Part shown: one piece after another, positions 44,906 through 58,005 of the stretch
How the letters are laid out: each line of letters starts with the position of its first letter
How positions within the stretch are numbered: the stretch's first letter is position 1
Source: Gordionus sp. m RMFG-2023
Lineage: Eukaryota > Nematomorpha > Gordioida > Chordodea > Parachordodidae
NCBI RefSeq assembly: GCF_954871325.1
Contig: NC_088775.1
Location: 62,225,561-62,289,560, forward strand
DNA: 64,000 nt
Direction: 5' to 3'
Translations under genes and position numbers: made by a program
The notes under the pieces: generated by a model
What the model saw: the letters and a program-made list of their open reading frames with translations, nothing else
Databases searched by the model: none
What the model was told of the DNA's origin: nothing

Positions 44906-45880
44906 ATTTAATACGATTTAGCCGATTTGAAAAAAGTCGAAATCAAGAAGCCAAACAAATATTACCAAAACCTAAAGATTTTGCCAAAAAGGGCCAAACA
45001 TTTCTGTATATTTTGGTGCAATCTCGAGGGCTATGTCTTTTAAAAATCACCAAATCGAGATTTTTAACATTACCAAATACTGATAAAAGCATTTAAAAAT
45101 TAAGGAAATTGCATATATTTTTAGTAATAACTTGGCGGTTTTATATGCAATATTTTCTAATTATTTCAAATTAAAATAAATAGTTCCGTAATATGATATA
45201 AAATTTAATATATCCTTAATAATATGATGTATATTTTTAGGCAGGGGGAGGGTTTAACACTCTAACTTCAAAATAGAGCGCACATTATGAAAGTGTGACC
45301 GGGAATTAAAAATCACGTTAAATTATCTTTATAGTTTTTTATAAAATATTAGTTTATATGATGGCGTTGAGTGGCCATATATATTTTGTGGCCTTTTCAT
45401 ACCTCATATAGATTTTTTAGCACAATTTAGGAAGCAATTAATGGTCCATAAAACCTAGAAACTTTGACTAAAATGATCGAGTAATACCTCTACTGCAGTA
45501 GTGTTGTTAATTAGTGGAGTTCTACAGTCCCCAACTAAAAGTCATAGTCGAATAATCCGAATAAAACTCGAGCAACCATATTTGGCGATTAGCTGACTAG
45601 ATCAAATTGTCACTAACGTTAATATTTTTATTTTTAGTAGAATATTTTTATTTTTATAATACAACGGATTCTGTAAATAAAATATTTTAAACCTATAGTT
45701 TTTGGGAATAAAAGATTAAATCTTATAATTTTTTTGTCTTTTTAATTATTATTTTTTTTAAATTAAAGAGCAAATTATTTTTTGCCTATAAAAAAATTTG
45801 TTTATAATAAATTATGCTTTCTATATACTATGGTAAGGATAATATTTGATAGAAACACTAGTATACTATAAATTTAAAAA
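44906..45880. other. AT-rich stretch with a TAGTGTTG end
   Basis: No gene. TAGTGTTGTTAATTAG at 45,499 matches the tip of the hAT-type MITE family, but no partner end was placed. Confidence 0.4.
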
Positions 45881-46205
45881 AAATTTGGGTCGGGCCGGGT
45901 TGGGCTTAAATTTTTAAATATGATATCATACATTTTGTCAAATAAATTAATATATTTTAAAGTTCAAAGCGCTAATATTTTTTAATTGTAGAATATTTTT
46001 TTACAATAAAAAAATTTGAAATTTTCTAAATTTAAATAAATTCAGGTCGAGCCTGGCGTATAAATAATTTTTATTGTTAGTTCGGGTAGCGCTTTTCGGT
46101 ACAAATAATAAAAATTTGTTTGGGATCGGGCCGGGCGGGACAAATTTTTTTAAAAAATATTGGGTCGGGCTAGACTTGAAAAATAAGGCCCGGATCACTC
46201 CAATG
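45881..46205. repeat. CCGG-rich dispersed repeat
   Basis: GC-rich words gggtcgggccgggttgggc, gatcgggccgggcgggac and ataaggcccggatcactcc stand in AT-rich sequence. Similar blocks occur at 52,310-52,690 and 63,105-63,450. Probably non-autonomous element ends. Confidence 0.55.
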
Positions 46206-46239
46206 AATACCTTAAAAAAGTTTAAAAATAATTTGTGAG

Positions 46240-46670
46240 TGTTGTGAATGTTAGAATTAATTTGCATAAAGATTTCTTTTGGATTTTGTTGTACTTTATA
46301 TGTAATTTGCATAAAGAATTCTTGTGGATTTATTGTTATAACGCGTGATAAAAAAAGATTATATTTGAATAGTTATGATTAGTTATAAGAAGATTGAAAA
46401 GAGTATAAAAAGGCAAATTTTTACGATACAAAGAATCTTTGTTTTTTTTAAATTATTAACCTTTTTAATTATATTTTATTTTATTTTATTTTATTTTATT
46501 TTATTTTATTTTTTTATGATTTTTACTATTATAATTTTGAATAAAGAATTAAAGTTGATTTTATGATTTCGTGATTCCTAATTATTATTAATTTCCTTTT
46601 TATATATATATTTGTTTTCTATTTTTATATTTAGGTTTTGATGCACAATGACAAACTTGTCGTTGTGACA
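46240..46670 (+). repeat. 5' LTR
   Basis: Left long terminal repeat of the element above, TG...CA ends, with an expanded ttttatttta run near 46,470-46,512. Confidence 0.9.
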
Positions 46671-48737
46671 ATGATGTTGGAGAGCGGAGGAGACCGACCC
46701 TTTACAACTTTCAGTCTAATGCAAATCACGCATTGTGACCGGTGGGACAACAAGGAGATGTGTCAAACTGTATTCTAATACAAAAAAAAAATTCCAGAAG
46801 AACGTAAGAAAAATATGTAAATAAAGATGAAAAGGAAAAATTATGTTGTTAAGATTATGTTTATGTAGGAATATAAAATCTAAAATTAAAGACAAAGGTA
46901 ACATTCATAGTAGATAAGATATAATTGTGTTTAGTTATTTAAAGGTGATAATTAGGAATTTTATATTTAGAAGTTACTGGTAAACTAAAAACCATTGGAA
47001 TTTTGAAACTAATAAAGACTATGATATTTTAGATTTTAGAATTATTATCAAGTGATCACTAGAAATAACTTTGACAAAGAAATAGAAACATAAATTGCGA
47101 AAGTTAATATTTAACTAATAGGTTGCTGAGATATAATAATTAAAAAATTCGGTGAATAAGATTAGAATAAACTTTATTGTTAGGAAATTGTTGATTAAAT
47201 TCTTATTGAAGATTTACGTTTAACTTTTATTTTAAAGGCTGCGAGAGATAAAACAGCCTCAAGGATTAATGTGAATTAGTATATTAGGTTGTAGATTAAC
47301 CAAAAAATCTTCATAGAGAGAATCGGCTTTTCGTCATTAGAAAATTTATGCCGCAATCGAGCTCAATTTGAGATCGGATTTTTATTTTGAATCATGAATA
47401 AGATTTAAGAAGAATTATACAATATTATTCTAATAATACAAAAGAAAAAACATGCTTTAGAAATATACATATCAGTTTTCAACAACGGTTGTGCAAAAAA
47501 TTATAATGATTAGATTTCATAAGTTCTTCAAAGACGTGGGGTGAAAACCATAGTGATGAGTTAAGAGGTTGTTCATAAACGTAAGTATGAAAACTTTTAT
47601 GATGATGTCATTGATTTCTCAACAACGTATGTATGAAAAGAGATTTATTAATTTCAGCAGTTTTTTTTAAAGACTGAGTGTCAAAGAGTACATGAGGAAA
47701 TAAATACACAATGATAATTTTTTTAAAGAGATAGGTTTTGATATATATTTTAGAATAGGATTTTTAGATATAAATTTAGTATAGACATGGCTGAAAAGAA
47801 GATGGGATCAACAGCTAAAGGATGTACAAGTAAATTTTTCAATGAAAATATGGGTCTAGGCTTCATTAAGGGGAGAGGGGTGATAGAATTTGATATATTT
47901 ATATAATTTATTATATTTTGCTACGTATTATAAATTTAAGATTTAGTATAATTTACGCCATTTATTAAAGGCAGAATTAGTTTAGAGGAGATAAATGTAG
48001 ACATTAGGATAAGGTTGGTATAATTATATATTTTATTAGTATATTTGTATTAGGTAGTTTATATTTGAGAATAAATATAAGAAAGTGATAAAATATTTCA
48101 GAAGTTATTTAAATAGATTATTTTAGGTAGAAGTAGATTAGATGTGATTACCCGATATCTCAGCAAGGGCAAACTGTCGTAGAAGACCCGGAAGTCTGAA
48201 AGATAGATACGATTACAAGAATTAGAGGTAACAACCAATCAATTACAAGAGAAAGGGGGAAAACAAGCAAATTGATAGAAAAGAGGGTCAAGACGTTATG
48301 CTACAATCGTTAATCGCGGATCAATAATAGCCAATTATTATCGAGACTTGAGTCTAAGATACGGAAATCGACAATCATAGGAACAAGAATTCGTAAAAAC
48401 CATCGTTTATCGCAGACCAATCGTTTATCGAGATAAAAAGCTAATCGTGGATTACAAGAGAATGATAGAAAACAAGCTACGATGAAACTGGATGGCATCG
48501 ATAATCGTTCATCAAGAGTGGATCGTGGAAAACAAGCGTTTATCAAGTTCGTCAGTGGCCTACAGAGATAAAAAGCTGATCATTTCCCAGGGTGACAAGC
48601 GACAGATAGAATTCAAAAATTTCAAGCGACAAAGCCTTCGTTAGAACTTAGAAGACAGCAAAAATTAAGAAGAATAAGTCGAGATCGAAAGAAGATTGAT
48701 CATTCGCAGAATGTTGGGTCTAATTTAAGTAGGGAGG

Positions 48738-49139
48738 TGTTGTGAATGTTAGAATTAATTTGCATAAAGATTTCTTTTGGATTTTGTTGTACTTTATATG
48801 TAATTTGCATAAAGAATTCTTGTGGATTTATTGTTATAACGCGTGATAAAAAGATTATATTTGAATAGTTATGATTAGTTATAAGAAGATTGAAAAGAGT
48901 ATAAAAAGCAAATTTTTACGATACAAAGAATCTTTGTTTTTTTTAAATTATTAACTTTTTTAATTATATTTTATTTTATTTTTTTATGATTTTTACTATT
49001 ATAATTTTGAATAAAGAATTAAAGTTGATTTTATGATTTCGTGATTCCTAATTATTATTAATTTCCTTTTATATATATATTTGTTTTCTATTTTTATATT
49101 TAGGTTTTGATGCACAATGACAAACTTGTCGTTGTGACA
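48738..49139 (+). repeat. 3' LTR
   Basis: Right long terminal repeat; the same sequence as the left with a shorter ttttatttta run. Confidence 0.9.
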
Positions 49140-49144
49140 GTGAG

Positions 49145-49566
49145 ATATTTGAATTAAACTATAAAAATTTAAGGATATAATCCTTTCATAAATTTTACAA
49201 AAATTTGAATGTAAATATTTGTTTTAAATTAAAAAATTTGATGGTTTATTATCAACTTTATAATAATAAAATCCCATCATCCTTTGAATTAAATTTGTGT
49301 ATATGTTGTTAGTCTATTATTAGTTATAGTCATTACGTTTATGCTTGATCTAATAGATTACAAAATCTTAAAAACATATGTTTATGTTATTTAACATATA
49401 TAGAGTTAAAGTGAAAGTCCCTACAAATATAAAACAAATTGTTAATAAATGCTTATTCCCTTCAAAGCACAGGTGAAAAATCAAACGAAAGACTTGTTGG
49501 GAATTTCTGAATCTCAATTTAGATTGCTATATATTAGAAGATTTATATTTTAAACTTATATTAAAT
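49145..49566. other. AT-rich spacer, nothing recognised
   Basis: Short interval between the LTR element and the next hAT-type element, with no supported feature. Confidence 0.5.
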
Positions 49567-49574
49567 GCTTAAAT

Positions 49575-51538
49575 CAGGGGCGTCGCTAGCCTTTACAATC
49601 TCAGGGGGCTCAGCTAAAAAAAATTTTAAGGGGGACTTCGCCCCCCATACCCCCTAATTTGCGGGCCTTTGGCCCGCTTTTGCCTGGCCTTCGGCCGGGA
49701 TATATTTTTAAAATATGCTAACTCTAGACAATTATTCTGAATTTCATATTTTGTCATTAATATTTTGCATACAAAATAAATTAGAATACAAGACATTTCT
49801 AAAAATAATATTTTTAAATACAAAATCTATCTATTACAATATAAAATATTTTCGATTGCTGATATAAAAAAATTTTGCGTAAAGAATTACAAGTGATAAA
49901 AAAGGTTAATTAATTCATACATATTCCAATTGATAATGGTTTTTAAAAACCACATAAGGCTATATAATTCTAGCAAGTTACATTGATAAAAGGTCATGAA
50001 ACTAATATACCTCTCTGTTACCATTTTAGACAATGTTTTATAGAATGGACTAATAAGGAAAAATTTATAGGCCTAACCAAATCAACAATTTTTGAAGAAG
50101 AGAATATATAATCCAAATCAAAAAACTATATGGTGGCTAGAGCTTCCTTTTAGATGAGATGATAGAATCTAGATAAGTAATCGAGAAAATTTTTGTGAGA
50201 TATTAAATTTCTAAAAGATTATCTTCCATTTTTAATGATATATAAACAACTACACTGACCATTATTGCTTATCTAAAATATGCAATCATATGCTCTCAGC
50301 AAGCTATAGTAATAATCTTAAATTACATAGTCACACAAATAATAGATGCTGGTTAATTTGCAGTCATAGCCATGACACTCACGAAGGTAATCCATATCAG
50401 AATTTATTATGTTAGATAAATTGACAAAACAAAAACAGTAAAAACCTTTAGAAGAAATTTTGTAAATATATTGAAGTTTTGAGTTATTTACACGGCAAGG
50501 ATGCCATATTAGAAATGAAACATTTTGTAACTATAAAATAAGAAGCAGTGTGATATGATGAAAGTAAATAAGATTTTATATATTATTGTCGCACCAAAAT
50601 AACAGTAGATTGTAATAATATCAAAAATATATTCGTATTAAAAATTTAACTCAAAACTATTTTTCAAAGAAGAAAAAAATAGCTTTCCTAAAAACACGTA
50701 AAAAAAGAGAAGAAAAGATATCTAATTTATTAAATCCATTGTGAGATTGGGATGGATAATAAGAAGTTTAATTTTAATAATATATTTAATAAATAGATGG
50801 CGTTAAATAATTGAAGCAAATTGTTACTTATATTTATTATCAAAAGCATTTATTAGTAAAATTTTAAAATATTAACTGTAATATATTATATAACTGTCAA
50901 ATATGTCTGTAAAAGTGGCATTTTACCTAATATTTTATAAATAATTATATATTATAAAGGATTATAAACTATTTATCTACTTACTTTTTATAAATAAATA
51001 TCTTATACTCATTTGGATTTGGACCTTGAAAATAATTTTAGGAAGAGACATGATAATTAAATTTAAAAATCAAAATGTAGTTGATTAGTGATTTTGAACT
51101 CGGCAAATTACAATATTAAATATGTTAATTTTCAATTAATAAATGATTATATTTAATTAATTAAGGTTATCTAATAATTTAAATAATAAAAGTCAATTAA
51201 GCTTCAAATGCTAAATTAATATTTAGTGAGTGATATTGATATATTTTTAACACAGAATTTGATTGCAAACTGACAGAGTGAACATATAATTTATACGTAT
51301 TAATCTAATCTAATAATTAAATAGTATTCTTTTAATAAAAATTTAGATAGTTTTATTAATTTTTAAATAATAAAATTAAATCTATATATTACTTAATATT
51401 ATAATAAAAGAAATCGATCAGGGGGCAATTATAAAAATTTATTTTTAGTTCAAGGGGATAAGGAGCAATTAAAAAAAAAATTTTGCTCCAGGGGGCTCGA
51501 GCCCCTGCGCGCTCCCAACCCATCTAGCGACGCCATTG
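49575..51538. mobile_element. hAT-type element, 1.96 kb, no transposase
   Basis: The left tip CAGGGGCGTCGCTAGCC and the right tip (reverse complement CAATGGCGTCGCTAGATGGG) form the TIR. Both subterminal zones are G/C-rich (ttcgccccccataccccc and gggcctttggcccgc; gctccagggggctcgagccc). A perfect 8-bp duplication GCTTAAAT flanks it (49,567-49,574; 51,539-51,546). The interior is AT-rich with no recognisable transposase. Part of it (50,780-51,000) is shared in inverted sense with 11,088-11,300. Confidence 0.85.
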
Positions 51539-51546
51539 GCTTAAAT

Positions 51547-52309
51547 GTCAATACCGATAAATTTGAGCCCCATAATGCATTATTGTAAAGAGTTTATTTT
51601 CGCGAATGCATTTTGCGGTATAAGTATATTTTCGCAAATATAATATGACCAAAATATTATAGCTAATGCATTAGCGTGAATGTATTACCGCTAAAGCATT
51701 ATCGTTAGTATCTTAAAGCGAATGAATTATCTCAGCTGCAATATCGGGAATTTGGTGAAGATTACATTTTTATATTAATCGGCCATTAGGGGAGACCGTT
51801 AAAACGATTGATTTGCATTTAGCATAAAATTTTGAAACAAACAAAACAGAACAAATTATAAATTTATGGGTAGCCAAATCCCTCATCTACAAAATAGAAA
51901 AATGTGAAGCCCTCTACCTATAATACTTTAGGATTTATGATTAATTATGTGAAGTGTGCGATTTTTGCCAATTTACTCCATACCAAAGGTAAAATGGCTA
52001 AGCACCAGGATAAAGTGATTAAAATAAAATTAAACATAACTTTATTGTTTTATTGAACGAAATATTGTTATTTTTTTGACATCTATTCATCACTTATATA
52101 TAAACTAATCAATAAAATACGGGAATGTAAAAAATTTTTATCTAAAATAGCACATTTATAATGTGCTCATTCTAGCTATATCTTATATTTCATTTATTTT
52201 TCTTCTTTGTGACTATTTTTAAAATTATTCCAAGTAACACACAAACTATTTACAAAGTTCCTTTTTGCTCGAAAATATTTTTTTATATGCTGTAGATCAT
52301 AGATTAGGC
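51547..52309. other. AT-rich stretch with worn GGGGAGACC tip
   Basis: No gene. At 51,787-51,800 ttaggggagaccgttaaaac resembles the tip of the TA-flanked element at 25,237. At 51,600-51,730 short gcgaatgcatta/gctaatgcatta words recur. Confidence 0.4.
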
Positions 52310-52690
52310 CTTAATATTTTGATCAAGGCCGGCCCAGGTCATCAGTAAATAAATTTTTTGGGTCCAGGCCATTTAATATTAACAAAATTCCCCAAGCCCA
52401 TAATAAGTTTCAAAAAATTTCCCAAGTCCATATCCAAATATTTAACTTATTGTATTTAATGAAAATAAACAATATTCACTTTAGGCGATCATCTTGTTTA
52501 CAATACATTTATTATTTTTAGAAGAAAAAAAATTGCAATATTTTTAAGTTAACAACTATTTAAAATCGCTAAATTTGAATAAAAAAGATAAAGCTCAACC
52601 CTATTTATAAAAAATATATAATCCCAAACTCGGCCCTGGCTAGCTAGAAAATGGTCGGGTATATGGGCAGCAGGCCGGCCCGACCTATGG
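52310..52690. repeat. CCGG-rich dispersed repeat
   Basis: Left block aaggccggcccaggtcatca and right block gcaggccggcccgacctatg, with ccaagccca words between. The ends are partly inverted. Same compositional family as 45,881 and 63,105. Confidence 0.5.
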
Positions 52691-53369
52691 TTTAGACGTT
52701 AAATTTAAACATGATCGTTTTATAACTTTAATTAGACGAAACATTTTGACGGCTTTACCCATAACAACTTTACTCTAATGAATTTATACAAATTATTGCG
52801 TGAGTTCTAGTTAAGCTCTAAAATTTTGATGTTAATTTTAAAGCTATGACTCATAAAAACATGTATACAAATGTTTAAATTATTAGCCTTAATATATTTT
52901 GCTAAAAGCAAAATAATGTAAGAGGGGTGATTTTTTAAATTTTGGATAAAAACGGTTTTTTGACAAAATATGTCAAAACCAGGAAAGTATTTCAAAATGA
53001 ACATACATAAGTAATTAAATATAAAAATACATTTGCATAATAAATTTAAGGTCTTTATGCTCAAGGATCAAAAAGCTAATATTATTATCTATCAATTGAT
53101 TATTCTCGGTTTCTCCTAATAGCATTCTATAATATGTATATTTGAGGCAAAAAATATTATATTCCATTCAGCTATATAAAAATATTTATGACAAATGTTT
53201 TTTATAAAGTAAAAATTAAAATGTTTTTACATCCCAATATTAAGCTATTTAAAAATATGAAGAGTTTTAAAATTTCATAATTGACATTATAAATTTAAAA
53301 CCTTCTTTCCCATTTAAGAAATTATAATCATATCATGTTAAAAAATAAAGGTATTAATCATATTACCAA
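52691..53369. other. AT-rich stretch, nothing recognised
   Basis: An 85-codon minus-strand open stretch at 53,064-52,807 is hydrophobic and AT-driven, with no domain. Not called as a gene. Confidence 0.4.
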
Positions 53370-53371
53370 CT

Positions 53372-53862
53372 AGGGGTCAGTAGAATCAGGGCTAGTTGGA
53401 TCAATTAAATTGGGTGATTAAAAATATGATATATTATAATAATAATAATATAAAAAAAAATATAATAAGTATTCATTGACTACTGTTATAGTAAATCAAT
53501 TCCATATGATAATGCAAAAGAATTAGGAAAAAAAACAGACAAAAATAACTTAAAATTTTATAAATTTTTTAAAACTCAAATAATATCATATTTTATCATT
53601 TTTATATGAATTATTTATATATAATGGTACTTCATATCAATAAACATTGTCCATGAAAATAATAGAATAATAATTAATTATCCTATATGAAACACTTTTG
53701 CTAGAATCAATCATGAGAAAAAATTATAAAATAAAAAGATTCATCAATGTAAATTAGGTAAATTGGGCTATCTAATGGTATTTTATAAATTCAAATATAA
53801 ATTCTACTTATTATTTTGACAAAAATTACTCCGACTATCCCTGCTTCCTACTATTGGGAAAA
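53372..53862. mobile_element. Short inverted-repeat element (MITE)
   Basis: The left end ctaggggtcagtagaatcag then ggctagttggatcaatt corresponds to the reverse complement of the right end, aatagtaggaagcagggata then gtcggagtaa. A related left end (gtggatagtagattcagggc then tagcctgatcgattaaatta) lies at 63,762 and shares the following 100 bp. No coding potential. Confidence 0.55.
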
Positions 53863-54616
53863 AATTGATTACGAGATCAAAAATTTATTAATGATTATTT
53901 ACCAATTGGGCTAAAAATATAATGTTTTGAAATCTTTATAATCTAAAATGCATCAATCGTTTTTTATGAAATTCCCTATTTTATTATGTATCTAATAATC
54001 TCAAAATATTTTAGATTTTATCACGTCTGATTTTATAAAATTAAAATAAAGAAATGTTAAATTTAAAAAAAAATAACTCAAGACTCTCAATTTTTTATTT
54101 CTTTCTAGAACAATAGATAGATTCCTATTATCTTGCCCTATATAGCCCGACGCTTCCCTTTCATTTCCTTCTAATTATAAATTATAACACAAAATATTTC
54201 GATTATCAAACAAATCAGTGTTAAATGTCCTTTAGTAATAATAAAAAAAACACGATAATTTTGTAAATAAAAATGTTTTCAAGAGAAGATGTGAAAATGA
54301 TAAAATTATGCCATGAGAAGAAAAATAGCAATGCACCAAGTTTGATTCCTTAGTTCCCTAGGAAAAAGTGGAATTTTCGTCCAGTTCAATGAGCTTTAAG
54401 GAGAGAAATATGGGTTTCATATGTCGAAAAATTATAAAGTAATAAGCTACTATCTTTTAAATCTTACAAACCTGAAAGGTAAATTAATAAAATATGGCCC
54501 TTAATTTTGCAAAAAAGAATCAAATCGGCGTTGATTGTTAGGTGTTATACGAAAAAAAGAAGATAGATTAGCAAAATGTTATATTTACCCTTTAATACTC
54601 CGGTAAAAAAGATGTT
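53863..54616. other. AT-rich stretch, nothing recognised
   Basis: No supported feature before the hAT duplication at 54,617. Confidence 0.45.
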
Positions 54617-54624
54617 GTTAGTAC

Positions 54625-56154
54625 CAGGGGTTCGAACCGAACCGAACCGCAAAACCGGAATGAACCGTTATGATTTTCTGAACCGTAACCTTAACCGAAC
54701 CGTTATGAAGAAAATATTAAAAGAGCGAACCGAACCGTTATAAATATTTTGAACCGGTTTAAACCGGTTCAAAACGGTTTTAAAAATAATTAATTTTAAA
54801 TTATTAACCTAAATTTAAAATTTTAATTTTCCTTGGGGGCATTTTTTAAATTGGTGATTTCTTTTCAAATTCAATATTTCTATATTATCAACATTATATA
54901 TCAAATTAAATATTTTTATATTATCAACATTATATATCAAATAATACCAGGTTTGTTGTTTTTTCTTTAAATACTTAATTTATATAGATTAGACAATTTA
55001 TCTGTTAATTAAATAAGATATCTTAAAATAATTAGTGACATATTAAAAGCTTTATATCCAGCTTATGTTTTGACAAAATATTTACAAAGTGAACAATTGA
55101 CAATGGGCGATTTTTATGCTGCGTGGATCAAATGTCTCATGCAAACGAGTAAAGTAGACACTCCATTTGCCAGACTTTTAGTTTCTACGATAAAAGCACG
55201 AGAAATAAATTTCAAAAATGAAGTTTTTTGCTCTGCTATTTATCTCGACCCTAGATATAATGTATTTTTAACTTTTGAAGAAAGAGAGATCGCCAGAAAA
55301 CATCTTTGTAAAACTTGAAACTTGATACAAAATCTAAATAATCAGAATATTGAAATTCTAAATACTATGCCTACGTGTTCGTATTCGAAGGATAATTTAG
55401 ATGATGATTTTGAAGATTTATTAAAGTCGCATGAAAGTCTTAATAAGAATAATTCTCAGGGCATCGAAAATTATAATAAATGTATAGAAATAGAATATAT
55501 AATTCGGTCATTTGATAATATAGAGAGATTAGAAAAAGATACTAATCTTTTGAATTATTGGGAACATGTAAAGAATAGTATGCCAGAACTTTATAAGTTA
55601 GCTATAAATGTGCTAGCAGTTCCAGTTATGCAGGTATTCGTAGAAAAAGCATTTTCTAGCCTTAAGTTTATACTCTCTGCGCAGGGGACTAAATTAAATC
55701 CTGAAATATTATAAAATATTTTAGTCATCCGTTCCAATTCTCTTTTTAAAAATAAATAATATAAATTTCATTATATTTATGTGTTATTTTATTCCTCATT
55801 GTATTTGCGCATGTTTGTGTTTATCTTATTTATGAAATAAAAAGAATTGATTTGTCTAATTTATATTTCCTAAATTTAATAAAAATATCTATTAGATTAT
55901 CATGGATAAATTAAATAAGAAATTATAAACTAAAAAGATTTTTCTCTAAAATTAATATATACATGGTTAAAGATTAATTTTTTTTTAAATTAAATTTATA
56001 AAAACCGGAACAAACCGAAAAGAACCGTTATAAATTATAAACCGAACCGATATGATTTTTTTTTAAAAAACCGAAATGGAACAAAACCTTTATAAAATTT
56101 TAAACTAAAAACCGGAACGAACCGAACCGTTATACAAAACGGTTCGAAACCCTG
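54625..56154 (+). mobile_element. hAT element, 1.53 kb, perfect 8-bp duplication
   Basis: Tips CAGGGGTTCGAACCGAACCG and (reverse complement) CAGGGTTTCGAACCGTTTTG are inverted. Both ends carry tandem gaaccg/aaccgttat words (54,630-54,780; 55,990-56,150). Flanks 54,617-54,624 and 56,155-56,162 are both GTTAGTAC. The interior keeps only the C-terminal third of a transposase, so this is an internally deleted, non-autonomous copy. Confidence 0.95.
55070..55740 (+). pseudogene. hAT transposase C-terminal remnant
   Basis: Open stretch 55,070-55,318 reads EVFCSAIYLDPRYNVFLTFE, the hAT AA.LDPR(F/Y)..... block containing the third-domain helices. After a TGA the next stretch (55,322-55,714) gives LLNYWEHVKNSMPELYKLAI then NVLAVPVMQVFVEKAFSSLK, the hATC dimerisation domain (family WW...... 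YP.L..LA...L.VPA.S..SER.FS). The usual Ser-Glu-Arg is Val-Glu-Lys here. Beyond a stop, NILVIRSNSLF ends the protein. The N-terminal two thirds are absent. Confidence 0.85.
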
Positions 56155-56162
56155 GTTAGTAC

Positions 56163-57840
56163 TCTGGTGTGGTTTAATAGACCTCAATTTCAAATGTATA
56201 TATCTCCTTTTGTATTTAATATTTTGGTTTAATATTTGGATATAAGATAGAACAAACCTTAAACTTGATAAAATATTTATTTATATTTATTATGCTTAGA
56301 TTAAAAAAAATGAGGATAATTATAATTTGTGCCAAAATTTTCTAAAAAAAAGTTTTACTTTTATAAAATTTTAAATATTAAATTGAAAAAATAATTTATC
56401 TATCATATCATCATTATAATTCATTATTTTGATATTTATTCTTCAATATAAAACATGATTTACACTAATACATGCAAACATAAAAAAAATATAGGACATT
56501 GAAATATGTTAATTTTGACTTATCACATAAAGTATTAATATGCTCCAAACATAATTTTTTTCCCCATATTTGACAAAAACATTTTGTTTTCTCATCTTTA
56601 TTGCTAAAACACATACTTCATATTTCTCTTGAGTGGATAAGATTTAATTTTTAACTTTGCCTAAAATATTTTATATAGATTCCTTCAAAAGTCAGGACAA
56701 TCTATTAATTTTTGTTGTACTTCTAAGTATGGCTTAATAAGTTCAATTGATATTTTACATATGAAATTACTTCTTGTAGTGGATATTTTTGTGTTGCTAT
56801 ATGATCTGAATTAATTGATATTATGTTTAGAAGTGTGTAAGACCTGCTTAAAATTGTATCATTTTTTACACCATATCTAACCTACCTTTAGTCATATTAT
56901 AAAAAGTTATAATTTCAGGCTTGCTTGTATCATTTTTATTATGGTGGAAAGTTAATAGCATTATGTCATATTTTTCTTTCTTTGGATATAATAATATTAA
57001 TAATGTTATTTTTTCATATATATCTCAAATATATGAAAAATGTTATTACATTTTAAATAATTTTATTATATTTACTTTCAGAATATGTGAAAATCATAAT
57101 AATGATAAAAATAATTTGAAAATGAGATAATTATAAAAAAAAATTTAAAAAAAATTAGTCTCTGGTGGGGGCTAACCTTAATCAGTCACAAAATGTTTAT
57201 AACTTAAAAACTATTCAGCCAAATATAAAATTTGGAATATAGATTCTAAGATATATTTGATGAAGCTACTGAAGATTCCAGATCATAATAATAAACCGTT
57301 TTTATATAATATCAATTCTAGCAAGCCTGGGGTTTCATATACCCCACCGGAGTATTGAAGTGTTAATTTTATTTATTATTTTGATAATTCTATAATATCT
57401 CAAAGTATGTTTCGTGTTTTTTGTAGTATAATTTACAATTAACAAAAAAAATTTGAAAAAGGCGAGCGTCTAGATATTACCAAACATAATGGGAACCTTT
57501 CATAAATATCAATAAATGAGGCTCTTATTTTTGTTGAATAATAGTATTTTCAATTTCCTAAAAAAGGACAATCTAGTTAATAAATAAGAGGATATTAATT
57601 CAGTATATTCTTTAATGAAATACGAAATTTCATAAAAAGCAAGTTAGGTATTTTGGAGTTGTAAAGATTTAAAAAGACGACATTTGTTTGAGCCACTAGT
57701 TATATATATATCCATTTCATTGTATCAACACATAATATCTATTAAATATTTTCAAATTAGATTTTATCTATAATGAATTGTATTAAATTATCGACTTCAA
57801 CATATATAATTATAATTTTAAATAAAATAAATAAAAACAT
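56163..57840. other. AT-rich stretch, nothing recognised
   Basis: No coding or repeat feature that I can support. A 69-codon stretch at 56,921-57,130 is asparagine/phenylalanine-rich background. Confidence 0.4.
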
Positions 57841-57844
57841 CAAT

Positions 57845-58005
57845 GGTGGCCTAATGGGTTAGATGTATGCTTGGAAACAGAAGTACGAACAAGAACGCAG
57901 GTTCAATCCTAAGGAACATAAAAACTTTCAAGTTTTTCTTCGATGACTGATGTGTAAAGACATATGGTATAATGAATTTTGGAGCTTAGAGATGACACCC
58001 CGGTC
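57845..58005 (+). repeat. tRNA-derived SINE (plus strand)
   Basis: A-box-like TGGCCTAATGGG at 57,847-57,858 and B-box-like GGTTCAATCCT at 57,900-57,910, spaced as in a tRNA-derived Pol III promoter. They are followed by a non-tRNA body with gatgactgatgtgtaaagac. It abuts a LINE fragment immediately downstream, as SINE/LINE partners often do. Its body differs from the SINE at 36,230, so it is a separate family. Confidence 0.6.

Larger units (their letters stand above)
46240..49139 (+). mobile_element. LTR-flanked retroelement, short interior, looks young (fossil)
   Basis: Two direct repeats, 46,240-46,670 (431 bp) and 48,738-49,139 (402 bp), begin TGTTGTGAATG and end CGTTGTGACA. They differ mainly in the length of a (ttttatttta)n run. 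A perfect 5-bp duplication GTGAG flanks the element (46,235-46,239 and 49,140-49,144). A purine tract aagtagggagg precedes the right LTR. The 2.07-kb interior shows no recognisable gag or pol domain, so it looks like a non-autonomous LTR element or an internally deleted one. LTR near-identity implies a recent insertion. The Ty3/gypsy-like look of the 3' interior is only an impression. Confidence 0.9.

Noticed and set aside
46001-46312. 103-codon minus-strand frame
   Set aside because: It spans a CCGG-rich repeat and the left edge of the LTR element, so it cannot be a single gene.
57845-57912. Functional tRNA gene
   Set aside because: A and B box words are present but acceptor and anticodon stems do not pair, and the sequence continues into a SINE-like body.
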